From NCBI GenBank assembly GCA_013202595.1, contig JABMPV010000347.1:1-25818 (forward strand): DNA of 25,818 nucleotides, read 5' to 3'. A model generated the notes under the pieces. That model had not been told where the DNA came from. It was given only the letters and a program-made list of their open reading frames with translations, and did not search any database. The first letter of the stretch is position 1. Each line of letters opens with the position of its first letter. Source of the DNA: a bacterium (GTDB lineage Bacteria > Actinomycetota > Acidimicrobiia > Spongiisociales > UBA11373). Shown here piece by piece: positions 1 through 7,932 of the stretch. The position numbers were made by a program, and so were the translations under genes.

Positions 1-317
1 CCCTCACACTGCTCCTCCTGGGGACAGACCCGCCCGCAGATCGCGGGGAGCGAGGAGTCCCGTTGGATCACGGCGGCCGCGGCGCTGAAATCACCCTCGG
101 CGACCAGGCCGATGAACTCGTCGATCTGGATGCCGACGGGGCATCCATCGACGCACTTGGGCCGGGTGCACATGAGGCAGCGTTCCGCCTCGAGGACCGC
201 CAACTGGGCCGAGAGCCCCAGGTTCACCTCGTCGAAGCTCCAGCGACGCTCACCTGCGGGCCGCTCCGGCATGTCCACCCTCGGCCGGGCTATTCGCTCC
301 TTGCGACTCAGGGTCAT
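1..317 (-). CDS. nfnB: NfnB/GltA-like NADPH-dependent flavoprotein subunit, N-terminal part (cut by window edge)
   Basis: Only the first 105 codons lie inside the window; the gene continues past base 1. The ATG at 317 overlaps the stop of the upstream gene as ATGA. The visible part has the N-terminal Fe-S region of the glutamate synthase small subunit / NfnB family: a cysteine run CLMCTRPKCVDGCPV at about residues 51-65, then IQIDEFI, and a second group ICGRVCPQEEQCE near residues 92-104. In this family these cysteines bind two [4Fe-4S] clusters ahead of a FAD/NAD(P) disulfide-oxidoreductase-like domain. Being translationally coupled to an FNR-like subunit points to an NfnAB-type transhydrogenase (NADPH, NADH and ferredoxin) rather than a stand-alone glutamate synthase subunit. 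The older label 'glutamate synthase (NADPH), homotetrameric' cannot be excluded from this fragment. Confidence 0.9.
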   Translation of the reverse strand, partial: MTLSRKERIARPRVDMPERPAGERRWSFDEVNLGLSAQLAVLEAERCLMCTRPKCVDGCPVGIQIDEFIGLVAEGDFSAAAAVIQRDSSLPAICGRVCPQEEQCE

Positions 318-1159
318 GAGTTGGCCCCCGAGCGGCACGCCTCTTCGAACTGCTCCATGCGCCATTCCTCCCACCAGCCATAGGAGGCATTCCTGCGCTG
401 GAGAACCTCGAAGTCCACCTCATGGGCGTCGAACTCGGGACCGTCGACGCAGGCGAACCTGGTCTCGCCGCCGATCGTCACCCGGCACCCCCCGCACATG
501 CCCGTTCCATCCACCATGATCGGATTGAGGCTGACCACCGTCTTGATTCCGTAGGGACGGGTCACCTCGGCGACGGCGCGCATCATCGGAATCGGCCCGA
601 CGGCCAGCACATAGTCGAGTGAGCGCCCTTCATCGATGAGCGCCTGCAGTTGCTGGGTGACGAAGCCGTGGAAACCGTACGAGCCATCGTCGGTGCACGG
701 GTACACCTCATCAGCGACGGCGTTCAGTTCGTCCTCGAGGATGACATATTCACGCGACCTCCCACCGACGATGGCGATCACCTCGTTGCCCGCTTCGCGC
801 AAGGCAACGGTGATCGGGTAGGCGATCGCAGCACCGACGCCGCCGCCGATCGTGACAGCAGTGCCGTAGTGCTCGATCTCGCTGGCCAAACCCAGCGGAC
901 CGGCCATGTCGGCGATGGAATCACCCTCGCCGAGGGTCGCGAGGAGCGATGTGGTCTTGCCGATCGCCTGGATGATGAGCGCGATCCAACCCTCATCGGG
1001 ATCGGAGTCGGCAATGGTGATTGGTATGCGCTCACCGTCGGCTGTTGGACGGAGGATCACAAACTGACCGGGCCGACGCTTCTTTGCGATCTTGGGAGCG
1101 TCGATGCGGTAGTAGGTGACTCCCGGGGCCATGGGACGCGCTTGGAGAATCCTGTTCAC
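314..1159 (-). CDS. nfnA: NfnA-like ferredoxin-NADP+ reductase subunit
   Basis: A 281-residue protein of the dihydroorotate dehydrogenase electron-transfer / sulfide dehydrogenase subunit family. It begins with an FAD-binding barrel (GQFVIL about 31-36; RIPITIAD about 44-51 as the flavin motif), continues with an NAD(P)-binding domain (GGGVGAAIAYP from residue 105) and ends with cysteines C222, C225 and C237 (GMCGGC...RFACVDG), which bind a [2Fe-2S] cluster in NfnA. It should act in the cytoplasm as the NAD(H) subunit of NfnAB, with the 4-base-overlapping gene downstream as partner. I chose the GTG at 1159. A TTG at 1165 in the same frame is possible; neither has a clear ribosome site, so the start is uncertain by two codons. 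Confidence 0.9.
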   Translation of the reverse strand: MNRILQARPMAPGVTYYRIDAPKIAKKRRPGQFVILRPTADGERIPITIADSDPDEGWIALIIQAIGKTTSLLATLGEGDSIADMAGPLGLASEIEHYGTAVTIGGGVGAAIAYPITVALREAGNEVIAIVGGRSREYVILEDELNAVADEVYPCTDDGSYGFHGFVTQQLQALIDEGRSLDYVLAVGPIPMMRAVAEVTRPYGIKTVVSLNPIMVDGTGMCGGCRVTIGGETRFACVDGPEFDAHEVDFEVLQRRNASYGWWEEWRMEQFEEACRSGANS

Positions 1160-1225
1160 ATCCAACAGAGTGGCGCGAGCCCCGGCTTGTCGTCAGGGCC
1201 GGACATCCCGGAGCGACCGCCGTTC

Positions 1226-1258
1226 GGCCCGGGATGCGCTCGCCCCTCAACCCGGGCC
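1226..1258. repeat. Inverted repeat in the divergent nfnA / HEAT-gene promoter region
   Basis: GGCCCGGG at 1226-1233 and CCCGGGCC at 1251-1258 form perfect 8-bp arms around a 17-base spacer. They lie in the roughly 150-base gap between two divergent genes. This could be a regulator site or an RNA hairpin in the leader of the HEAT gene. The arms are pure G/C in a GC-rich genome, so chance is a real alternative. Confidence 0.35.
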
Positions 1259-1306
1259 GTGGTGGTGCCGATCAAGACAGGGACCTACCCCAGGGGGCAT
1301 ACAGCT

Positions 1307-3232
1307 GTGAGCCCGGACAGACAGCCCGGGACGTTGCCTGACGCCATCGAGCCGTGGCCGACCGGCGAGTTCGACGCGCCTGCGACCGGAGGTGCAGACG
1401 AGGCCGCGGTCGACGCCGGGAGGTCTGTCGTCGAGGCTCTCAGCGTCGCATGGGCCACCTTCACCGCGTTCGAGGACCCCAGGGGGCTGGAGGCCTTCGA
1501 GAGAGCCATCGAATTGCTTGCGAACTGCCCCTGGTACCCCATCCGCCTGGAGATCGCACCGGCCGGCTTCGCCTCCCGCGGTGTCCCCCTCGCCTCACGC
1601 CGCGAGGCCGCCAGACGCATGGCTCGCAGCACATTCGCCCACGGAATCGGCGGCATCGAGATCGCCGCCCCTCCCTCTCCCGACGATCTGCTCCATCTGC
1701 TCCGCTTGATGGCATCTCCGCCCGACGGGACAGACCCTTCGCCGTTGCTCGGCACCGCAGGAGTGGAATCGATCGTCCTGCTCCACCGCCGCCTTCTCGT
1801 GGACGAGGCCGAAGGATTCGTCGACGACGATGAGATCACCGACTTCGATGTCCTGGTCGTTACCGACGAGGACGAGGAGCGCGCCGAACAGGAGCCTGAG
1901 ACCGAAGCAGCGATGTTCATGACCGAGTTGACGCTGGGCCTGTCGATGCTCGCAGAGGACGACCACGAAGGCAGGGCGGCGGCACTGCACACGTTCGTGA
2001 ACGCGTTCAGCGGGATGTCGCGAACCGCCAGGGCCGCTGCCATCGGCGAATTGCTGCGCAGCGACGATCCGGCAGCAGAGATCTTCCTCGACCAGTTGGG
2101 CAGCCTGGAACTCGGCGATCTCGCCTCGAGACTCGACAGCGACACCCATCCCCTCCTGATGGAGTACGCCCGCCTGGCCGCGGAACAGGGTGAGCAGCGA
2201 CATGTCGAGTTGCTCGGATTGCTCACCAACACGGAAACCGGCGGCGGCCCGATCGGATTGGTCATTGCCGAGAGCGTCCAGGAAGCGCTGAGAGCAGGAG
2301 CCCGGGAAGCCCCTGCTGCGATAGCGAGACTGCGCGATCTTCGTCCGGGACGAACCAGCGACACCGTTGCAGGGGTCAACGTCATCAAGGGCCTGCTCGC
2401 CGTCGTCGGCGATGAATCCTTCTTCGCGGTCGCACGATCATGGGCCGACAAAGTCGCCGATGCGGTGGCCATCGGCGACTTGGAGCACAGCGACTCTCTC
2501 TTCGCGGCCATCGTCGGCATCCCGATGGCAGATGGCCGTCAGGCCGCATTGCTCGACGTGCTCGGTGCGGCATTCGCCGGCCCGGCGCTCGACGCCGCCG
2601 CCGATGCCGTCGCCTGGGCCGGCGACGGCCCGGGACGGGCCATCCGGCGCACCGCTCCCCTCTTCCTCTCGGGACCGCTGATTCGCCATGCAGCGGCCAA
2701 TCCGGACGCTCGCCGCAGGCTGGCACCGGCGCTGGCCATCCTGGCCAGGATCCGCCCTGCCCCGTTCCTGGCTCATCTCGAAGATCGGAATCCCCTGGTG
2801 GTCGCCACCGCGGCCTTCGCCCTCGGGGCCTCGAAGTCGGCCGAGGTCGTCAAACGCATCGAGGGACTGCTCGATCACAGCAACCCGACCGTCCGGGTTC
2901 AAGCGCTGGGAACGCTGCACACCATCGTCGGCGACGCTGCGACCCCAACGCTTCTCGAGGCGCTCGACGACGCGCACGAGAAGGTGCGATCGAGAGCCTC
3001 CCGGATACTGGCCTCCATCGACGACCCGCGTATCGACGAGGTGCTGCTCGCCAGACTGGACCGCACAACGGATCCTGCCGAACAGACCAGGGCCATCGAC
3101 GTCCTGGCCAAGCGCACCTCCCCTAAGGTCGCCGCCCACCTGACCGATCTCGCGTCGAAGCGGTTCGCCTGGTCCAGGCGAGTCCGTCACCTGCGGGATG
3201 AAGCGCGTCGAGTGTTGGGAGCGGGCACGTGA
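1307..3232 (+). CDS. HEAT-repeat protein with an N-terminal domain shared with the next gene
   Basis: The open frame extends back to 650, but that part is antisense to nfnA. I take the GTG at 1307, preceded by AGGGGG at about 1292-1297, giving 641 residues; in-frame GTGs at 1259-1265 and a TTG at 1334 are alternatives. Residues 81-136 align without gaps to residues 53-108 of the following HD-GYP protein. An acidic linker follows at about 179-202. The rest is alpha-helical, with recognisable HEAT-like repeats near the C-terminus (LVVATAAFALG, PTVRVQALGTL, EKVRSRASRIL). No signal peptide or membrane segment is apparent, so it is probably a cytoplasmic scaffold. The 4-base GTGA overlap with the HD-GYP gene suggests the two work together. 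The exact role is unknown. Confidence 0.8.
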   Translation: MSPDRQPGTLPDAIEPWPTGEFDAPATGGADEAAVDAGRSVVEALSVAWATFTAFEDPRGLEAFERAIELLANCPWYPIRLEIAPAGFASRGVPLASRREAARRMARSTFAHGIGGIEIAAPPSPDDLLHLLRLMASPPDGTDPSPLLGTAGVESIVLLHRRLLVDEAEGFVDDDEITDFDVLVVTDEDEERAEQEPETEAAMFMTELTLGLSMLAEDDHEGRAAALHTFVNAFSGMSRTARAAAIGELLRSDDPAAEIFLDQLGSLELGDLASRLDSDTHPLLMEYARLAAEQGEQRHVELLGLLTNTETGGGPIGLVIAESVQEALRAGAREAPAAIARLRDLRPGRTSDTVAGVNVIKGLLAVVGDESFFAVARSWADKVADAVAIGDLEHSDSLFAAIVGIPMADGRQAALLDVLGAAFAGPALDAAADAVAWAGDGPGRAIRRTAPLFLSGPLIRHAAANPDARRRLAPALAILARIRPAPFLAHLEDRNPLVVATAAFALGASKSAEVVKRIEGLLDHSNPTVRVQALGTLHTIVGDAATPTLLEALDDAHEKVRSRASRILASIDDPRIDEVLLARLDRTTDPAEQTRAIDVLAKRTSPKVAAHLTDLASKRFAWSRRVRHLRDEARRVLGAGT

Positions 3233-4578
3233 ACGAACAGGTCGTTGCCGGATTCCTCACATCGCTTCGCAGGGTGTCCGGGTTCGCCCGGCTCTATGGG
3301 CCGAGCCATCCTCTGTCGCTCGAGGCGGCCGAGGAGTCCGCGGTCGCAGGGGCCGCCATGTCCGTGGAGAAGGGACGCACCCACCTCGTCGTCTCTGAGG
3401 ACTCGCTGTTCGTCGACGGCCGGGTCCTCGCCAGGACGTCGCTCGAGTTCAACAGCCTGCTGCGAATGATGAACGAGTCCCGGGTCCACTCCGTCGCCGT
3501 GACCCCGCAGGTCACCGCGGACGACATCGCTCGCTTCGCCGCCCTCATCGCAGGTGTCGACGAGAGTTTCGACGACTCACCCGGGCTGAGCATCACCGAT
3601 CTCATCGAGACGGACGTCGCCCGCTCCGTCACAGGCGAACTCCGGCGCTCGTACACCGACTCACTCGACACCTTGCGCGGGGTCGGTTCTTCGCTGCGGT
3701 CGGGGAAGCGCCTCGACCTCAACGCGACGGCGGACACCGTCGAGACGCTGCTCGACAAAGCCGTGGCCCAGCCGTCGGCTGCTCTGCTGCTCTCCACGGT
3801 GAAGAGCCACCACGAATACACGTTCTACCACTCGGTCAACACGTGCATCCTCAGCCTGGCGCTCGGCCGGATGGTCGGCCTCGACGACGAGGCCCTCTTG
3901 CTCCTCGGCGCGGGCGCCCTGCTCCACGACATCGGCAAGCTGGGTGTGTCTCCGTCGATCCTGTCCCATCCCGGGCGGCTCAACGCCAAGCAGTGGGAAG
4001 AGATCCGCCGCTACCCGCAGGTCGGCGCGGAGGCCATTCTCGAAGCCGCCGAACCCGGCCAGGAGGTCACTGCAGCAGTCGCCTTCGAGCATCACGCTCG
4101 GGTGGACGGGTCGGGCTACCCCCGGCTGGTGTATCACGATCACGCCCACGAGCACGGAGGCAGAGGGCCATTGCATCTCTTCAGCAGGCTGGTCTCGGTC
4201 GCCGATACCTACGACGCCCTGACATCACGGCGCTCGTACCGGATGCCGGACCCGCCGAGCAGAGCCCTCCAGATCATCCTCGACTCGGCAGGCAACGGGT
4301 ACGACCCCGACGCGGTCCACGCATTCATCAGGATGATGGGCGTGTACCCACCCGGATCGTTCCTCCGCCTCCGCTCCGGCCTGATCGTCATGGTGTCCGA
4401 AACGACGGGCCCGGACGAACCCCTGAAGGGGCTGCTGGTGAGGGGATCGACAGGCGCCGAGATCGGAGTCCCCGAACCTGTAACGGTCATGCGTGAGGAT
4501 GTTCTCGATCAGTTGGCAGAGACCACTGTCGGCCTCGAGCCCACCGCCGTCTTCGAGGCCTTCGGCGCCGCTGCCTGA
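3229..4578 (+). CDS. HD-GYP domain protein (probable cyclic-di-nucleotide phosphodiesterase)
   Basis: A 449-residue protein starting at a GTG that overlaps the previous stop. Residues 1-110 form an N-terminal domain shared with the HEAT protein. Residues about 194-375 form an HD-GYP domain: H201 (YHSVNTC), metal-binding HDIGK at 233-237, HHARVDGSGYP at 288-298 and VADTYDALTS at 324-333. In this family these residues bind a di- or tri-metal centre and hydrolyse c-di-GMP or related cyclic dinucleotides. The GYP motif is intact, so activity is likely, but the substrate is not read from sequence. About 75 C-terminal residues form a small beta-rich tail (GLIVMVSET...GLLVRG), common after HD-GYP domains. 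No membrane segment is seen; signal input probably comes through the N-terminal domain or the HEAT partner. Confidence 0.9.
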   Translation: MNEQVVAGFLTSLRRVSGFARLYGPSHPLSLEAAEESAVAGAAMSVEKGRTHLVVSEDSLFVDGRVLARTSLEFNSLLRMMNESRVHSVAVTPQVTADDIARFAALIAGVDESFDDSPGLSITDLIETDVARSVTGELRRSYTDSLDTLRGVGSSLRSGKRLDLNATADTVETLLDKAVAQPSAALLLSTVKSHHEYTFYHSVNTCILSLALGRMVGLDDEALLLLGAGALLHDIGKLGVSPSILSHPGRLNAKQWEEIRRYPQVGAEAILEAAEPGQEVTAAVAFEHHARVDGSGYPRLVYHDHAHEHGGRGPLHLFSRLVSVADTYDALTSRRSYRMPDPPSRALQIILDSAGNGYDPDAVHAFIRMMGVYPPGSFLRLRSGLIVMVSETTGPDEPLKGLLVRGSTGAEIGVPEPVTVMREDVLDQLAETTVGLEPTAVFEAFGAAA

Positions 4579-4603
4579 CCACGGGGCCGGCGGAACCTAG
4601 TCT
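4575..4603 (+). promoter_or_regulatory. Predicted leaderless promoter of the acyltransferase-3 gene
   Basis: CTGACC at 4575-4580 (four of six matches to TTGACA), a 17-base spacer, and TAGTCT at 4598-4603 (TANNNT). The -10 box ends six bases before the ATG at 4610, so transcription would begin at or next to the A of the start codon. No good ribosome site precedes this ATG, which fits the leaderless messages common in Actinobacteria. The -35 box overlaps the HD-GYP stop codon. Confidence 0.6.
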
Positions 4604-4609
4604 GGGCAG

Positions 4610-6163
4610 ATGCCGAAACGCCCCGGCACACTGGCCGGTCTCAGACGCCTCGCAGAGCGCACTCCGCCCGACCGCGACCGGTACGTCGACTTCCTGCGGG
4701 GGCTCTCGATCGCCGTGGTGGTCCTGGGCCACTGGCTGATAGCGGTCGTCACATGGGAAGACGGCACCATCGAGGGGGCCAACGCCCTCGAGGTGATCCC
4801 CGGGCTGTGGGTGGCCACCTGGGTGCTCCAGGTGATGCCGCTGTTCTTCTTCGTGGGCGGATTCTCCAACCTGCTGAGTCTCGGCGCCGCCCGGCGCAAG
4901 GGGGTCGGGTACGCCGGCTTCATGCACGGCCGGCTGATCCGCATGATGCGCCCGACCGCAGTGTTCCTCGGCATCGGCGTGATCGTCACAGCAACCCTGG
5001 ACGCCCTCAACATCGCCGATACCGTCGTCTTCCCTGTGTCGGAGCTGATCGCCAGGCCCCTGTGGTTCCTCGGTGTGTACATGATCGTTGTGGCGCTCTC
5101 CCCGGCGATGGCTGCGCTCCACCGGCGCTTCGGACTCTCGGCTGTGGCAGGCCTCGCTGCGATTGCAGTGATCGCGGACCTCCTCCGCTTCGGGTTCGAC
5201 CTGAGCGCCGTCGGATACATCAACTACCCGATCGTGTGGCTGCTGGCCCACCAGCTCGGGTTTCTCTACGCGGACGGACGGCTGTCGAAGTATGTCGGGC
5301 GCTGGATGGCCCTTGGCGGATTGGCGTCGATGATCGCCCTGGTGAACCTGGGGCCCTACCCGGGATCGATGGTCGGCCTCAGCACCGACGAGTTCTCCAA
5401 TATGGACCCGCCCACGGTCGCGATCCTGGCCCTCACCGTCTGGCAGGTGGGCGTTGCCATGATGCTGCGCGAGCGGGTGAGCCGCTGGCTCGCGAGGACC
5501 GGGCCGTGGATGGGCGTCGCGTTCGCCAATTCCGTCATCATGACCATGTTCCTGTGGCACCTCACGGCCATGGTCGTGGGGATCGGAATCCTGTTCCCCA
5601 TCGGATTCCCTCAGCCGGAAGCCGGGACGGCGGCCTGGTGGCTGCTACGGCCGGTCTGGGTGGCGTTCCTGATCGTGCTCCTTTCGGGGTTCGTCGCCGT
5701 CTTCGGGCGGTTCGAGCAACGGGGCTTCGGAAGGCCGTCACCATCCCCGTCTGCGGGTTCGCGGGCGAGCGCCATCGCCGCAGCCGTCGGCACGGCGCTG
5801 GTTGTGGTCGGAGTCCTCGGCTTCGCCATGGGGGGCATGCACCAGGTCTTCTCCGTCACCGGCACCGAGTTGATCCTCTTCAGGATGAATCCGTTCCTCA
5901 ACGTCATCCACCTGATCCTCGGAGGGGTCTTCCTGTGGGCATCGGTCAGAGACGCCCCGACCGTCCGGTGGGTCTCGGTCGGTGGCGCGGCGACTCTCGC
6001 TCTCCTCACGATGTCGGCGGGACTGCTGATGAGCCGGCCCTACGACAATCGGCTCGCGCTCAACGGGCCCGACCTGGCGCTCCACGCCATCCTGGCGCTC
6101 TCTGCCGCTGCAGCCGCAATCGCCGCAGCGCGCGACAGAGAGCGAGTCGGGAACTCCGCCTAG
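4610..6163 (+). CDS. Acyltransferase 3 family integral membrane protein
   Basis: A 517-residue polytopic membrane protein. It opens with a short basic cytoplasmic stretch and then RDRYVDFLRGLSIAVVVLGHW (residues 22-42), the family signature in which the arginine and H41 are the conserved residues of acyltransferase-3 proteins. Around ten hydrophobic segments follow, including WVLQVMPLFFFVGGFSNLL with the FFxxGF motif. These enzymes move acetyl or other acyl groups from the cytoplasm onto sugars, lipids or cell-wall polymers at the outer face; the acceptor cannot be deduced. The C-terminal third (after about residue 395) adds further membrane helices and ends in an alanine-rich tail. The promoter just upstream suggests it is transcribed separately from the HEAT/HD-GYP pair. 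It converges with the DUF1761 gene. Confidence 0.85.
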   Translation: MPKRPGTLAGLRRLAERTPPDRDRYVDFLRGLSIAVVVLGHWLIAVVTWEDGTIEGANALEVIPGLWVATWVLQVMPLFFFVGGFSNLLSLGAARRKGVGYAGFMHGRLIRMMRPTAVFLGIGVIVTATLDALNIADTVVFPVSELIARPLWFLGVYMIVVALSPAMAALHRRFGLSAVAGLAAIAVIADLLRFGFDLSAVGYINYPIVWLLAHQLGFLYADGRLSKYVGRWMALGGLASMIALVNLGPYPGSMVGLSTDEFSNMDPPTVAILALTVWQVGVAMMLRERVSRWLARTGPWMGVAFANSVIMTMFLWHLTAMVVGIGILFPIGFPQPEAGTAAWWLLRPVWVAFLIVLLSGFVAVFGRFEQRGFGRPSPSPSAGSRASAIAAAVGTALVVVGVLGFAMGGMHQVFSVTGTELILFRMNPFLNVIHLILGGVFLWASVRDAPTVRWVSVGGAATLALLTMSAGLLMSRPYDNRLALNGPDLALHAILALSAAAAAIAAARDRERVGNSA

Positions 6164-6171
6164 CGCCCCAC

Positions 6172-6202
6172 GAGGACTGTTCCTCTAGGCCGTCCTCTAG
6201 GC
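6172..6202. repeat. Small hairpin plus 10-bp direct repeat between convergent genes
   Basis: GAGGA (6172-6176) and TCCTC (6181-6185) can pair around a 4-base loop. TCCTCTAGGC occurs at 6181-6190 and again at 6193-6202 with two bases between. The second copy contains the TAG stop of the minus-strand gene. It may act as a weak shared terminator or be a small tandem duplication. No T-run supports an intrinsic terminator. Confidence 0.3.
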
Positions 6203-6607
6203 GAGCAGGCCCTGGACGTAGGTGGCCAGGATCACTGCGACGATCCAGAACAGGAGATCGAAGGTGTACGCGCGAGCGGACTTCTTCGCCCACACGACGC
6301 CGGAGTACAGGGCCATCGCGATGAACAGGAAGCCGAAGAGCAGCCCGGCGACCAGCGCGTGCTCGATATCGTCGAACACGAAGAACGACACGCCCACGCT
6401 GAACAGGAACATGTAGGCGGCGGTCTTGATGATCTTGATCGGCTCGGGCTTGGTCGAGAACGGGATCCCGTGAGCCCTGGCCCAGGGCTTACCGAATAGC
6501 GGCCCGTACCAGACGGTGCCGACGACCATCAGCACGAGTGTCGAGACGATGACGGCCGGCCAGTCGAGGCTGCCGAGATGATCGAAGAACCCATCGAACG
6601 TGAACAC
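6197..6607 (-). CDS. DUF1761 family small membrane protein
   Basis: A 136-residue protein with four predicted membrane helices (about 18-38, 60-78, 83-103 and 114-134) and the motif VWYGPLFGKPW at 32-42, characteristic of DUF1761. The GTG start at 6607 is preceded by GGAGAGGAAG at a good distance. The family has no established function. The gene lies 69 bases downstream of lhgO on the same strand, so it could be the last gene of the long catabolic operon or a separate unit. A short stem (CCTGC/GCAGG, 6661-6674) sits just after the lhgO stop but lacks a T-run. Confidence 0.8.
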   Translation of the reverse strand: MFTFDGFFDHLGSLDWPAVIVSTLVLMVVGTVWYGPLFGKPWARAHGIPFSTKPEPIKIIKTAAYMFLFSVGVSFFVFDDIEHALVAGLLFGFLFIAMALYSGVVWAKKSARAYTFDLLFWIVAVILATYVQGLLA

Positions 6608-6676
6608 AGGTCTTCCTCTCCAACTGTGGATGACTTCGGCCGAACGCTAGCGCCCATCACCCTGCGTCTGCAGGTC

Positions 6677-7888
6677 TCAGGCGTCGAGTCGCTCGGCCAC
6701 TTTCGCAGCCAGCACGTCACCGATCGCCAGAGATGCCGTGGCTGCAGGAGAGGGTGCATTCACCACGTGGATCACCCTGCGCCCGTCGAGGAAGAGGAAG
6801 TCGTCCACGAGCGACCCGTCCCTGCGCATCACCTGGGCCCTGATCCCGGCAGGGCCCGACTCCAGATCGGAAGCCTGCACCTCGGGGATGTAACGCCGGA
6901 CCGCCCGTGCCATGAGGCGCTTCGACAGCGTGAGGGGAATCTCGCGCGCCGCAGCCTGGACGTTCTTGGCGAGGAACCGCCAGAAGCCGGGATACAACAT
7001 CACGTCTCGCAGGTCCCTGAGAGACGCTCCGGAGAGCTTGTAGGCCTCGCGGCCGAGCGCCAGCGAAGCGTTGGGCCCGACCCATACCTCTCCGTCGATG
7101 CGCCGGGTCAGGTGGACGCCGAGGAACGGGTATCTCGGGTCGGGGACCGGGTAGACGTTCCCCTTGACCAGGTGCTCCTTGTCAGCCCGGAGGCGCAGGT
7201 AGCTCCCCCGGAATGGCACCACCCTGGCATCGAGTTCGGGGTGGGTCACCCTGGCCAGGCGGTCGGAGTGCAGACCTGCACACGCCAGCACCACTCCGGC
7301 ATGGATGTCTCCGGCCGAAGTGTGCACCACTGCCCCGTCTTCGCCCTCCTCGATGCTGGTGACCGCCCTCCCGGTCAGCACGCTCGCTCCGGCGCCCGTG
7401 ACATCCTCCACCAGCGCCGCAGCCAGGTCTCCGAAGTCCACGACCGCAGTCCTCGGAGAATGGAGGCCGGCGACCCCGGTCGCCGCAGGTTCGAGTTCCT
7501 TGATCCCCTCTGCCCCGATTCGGAGCAGCCCCTCGACGCCGTTGGCCCGCGCCCGCCGCTCGAGTTCGTCCAACCGGGGAATCTCGCCGTCGTCGACGGC
7601 GATGATCACCTTGCCGCTGTGGGCGATCGGGATGCCACGCTCTTCGACATAGCGCTCGAGGGCGGTCTTCCCCGTCCTGCACAGCTCGGCCTTCAGCGAA
7701 CCGGGAACGTAGTAGACCCCTGCGTGCACCACACCGCTGTTGCGCCCGCTCTGGTGGGTGGCAACCCGCTGCTCCTTCTCGAGCACCAGCACGCTCGTGC
7801 CCGGGCGGTCGATCGTGATTGCTCTGGCCGCGGCGAGGCCGACCACACCGGCCCCGACCACGACCACATCGGCGCGGTCGTCGATCAT
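6677..7888 (-). CDS. lhgO: LhgO-like FAD-dependent L-2-hydroxyacid (2-hydroxyglutarate) oxidase
   Basis: A 403-residue DAO-fold flavoprotein. Dinucleotide-binding GAGVVG is at residues 12-17, followed by HQSGRNSGVVHAGVYY (45-60) and PGSLKAELC, then PVPDPRYPFLGVHLTRRIDG, and NAPSPAATASLAIG near the end. These blocks are highly characteristic of L-2-hydroxyglutarate oxidase/dehydrogenase, which passes electrons to oxygen or the quinone pool. I chose ATG 7888 because GGAG lies just before it and the product then has the usual short N-terminus. GTG 7936, overlapping the upstream stop by 4 bases, would add 16 residues. In this operon it could oxidise a 2-hydroxyacid formed from the imported compound rather than 2-hydroxyglutarate itself; csiD, its partner in enteric bacteria, is absent here. 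Confidence 0.9.
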   Translation of the reverse strand: MIDDRADVVVVGAGVVGLAAARAITIDRPGTSVLVLEKEQRVATHQSGRNSGVVHAGVYYVPGSLKAELCRTGKTALERYVEERGIPIAHSGKVIIAVDDGEIPRLDELERRARANGVEGLLRIGAEGIKELEPAATGVAGLHSPRTAVVDFGDLAAALVEDVTGAGASVLTGRAVTSIEEGEDGAVVHTSAGDIHAGVVLACAGLHSDRLARVTHPELDARVVPFRGSYLRLRADKEHLVKGNVYPVPDPRYPFLGVHLTRRIDGEVWVGPNASLALGREAYKLSGASLRDLRDVMLYPGFWRFLAKNVQAAAREIPLTLSKRLMARAVRRYIPEVQASDLESGPAGIRAQVMRRDGSLVDDFLFLDGRRVIHVVNAPSPAATASLAIGDVLAAKVAERLDA

Positions 7889-7932
7889 CTCACTCCAGTC
7901 ATCGAGGCGGGGCCGTCCGCGGCCCCTGCCCG

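Noticed and set aside
650..1306. Upstream extension of the HEAT-protein frame on the plus strand
   Set aside because: Up to 1159 it lies antisense to nfnA, which has clear family motifs; the remainder lacks domain features.
1285..2520. 411-residue minus-strand frame opposite the HEAT gene
   Set aside because: Serine/arginine-rich shadow of the plus-strand gene; no motif.
4753..6324. 523-residue plus-strand frame overlapping the acyltransferase
   Set aside because: Arg/Pro/His-rich shadow of the membrane protein in another frame.
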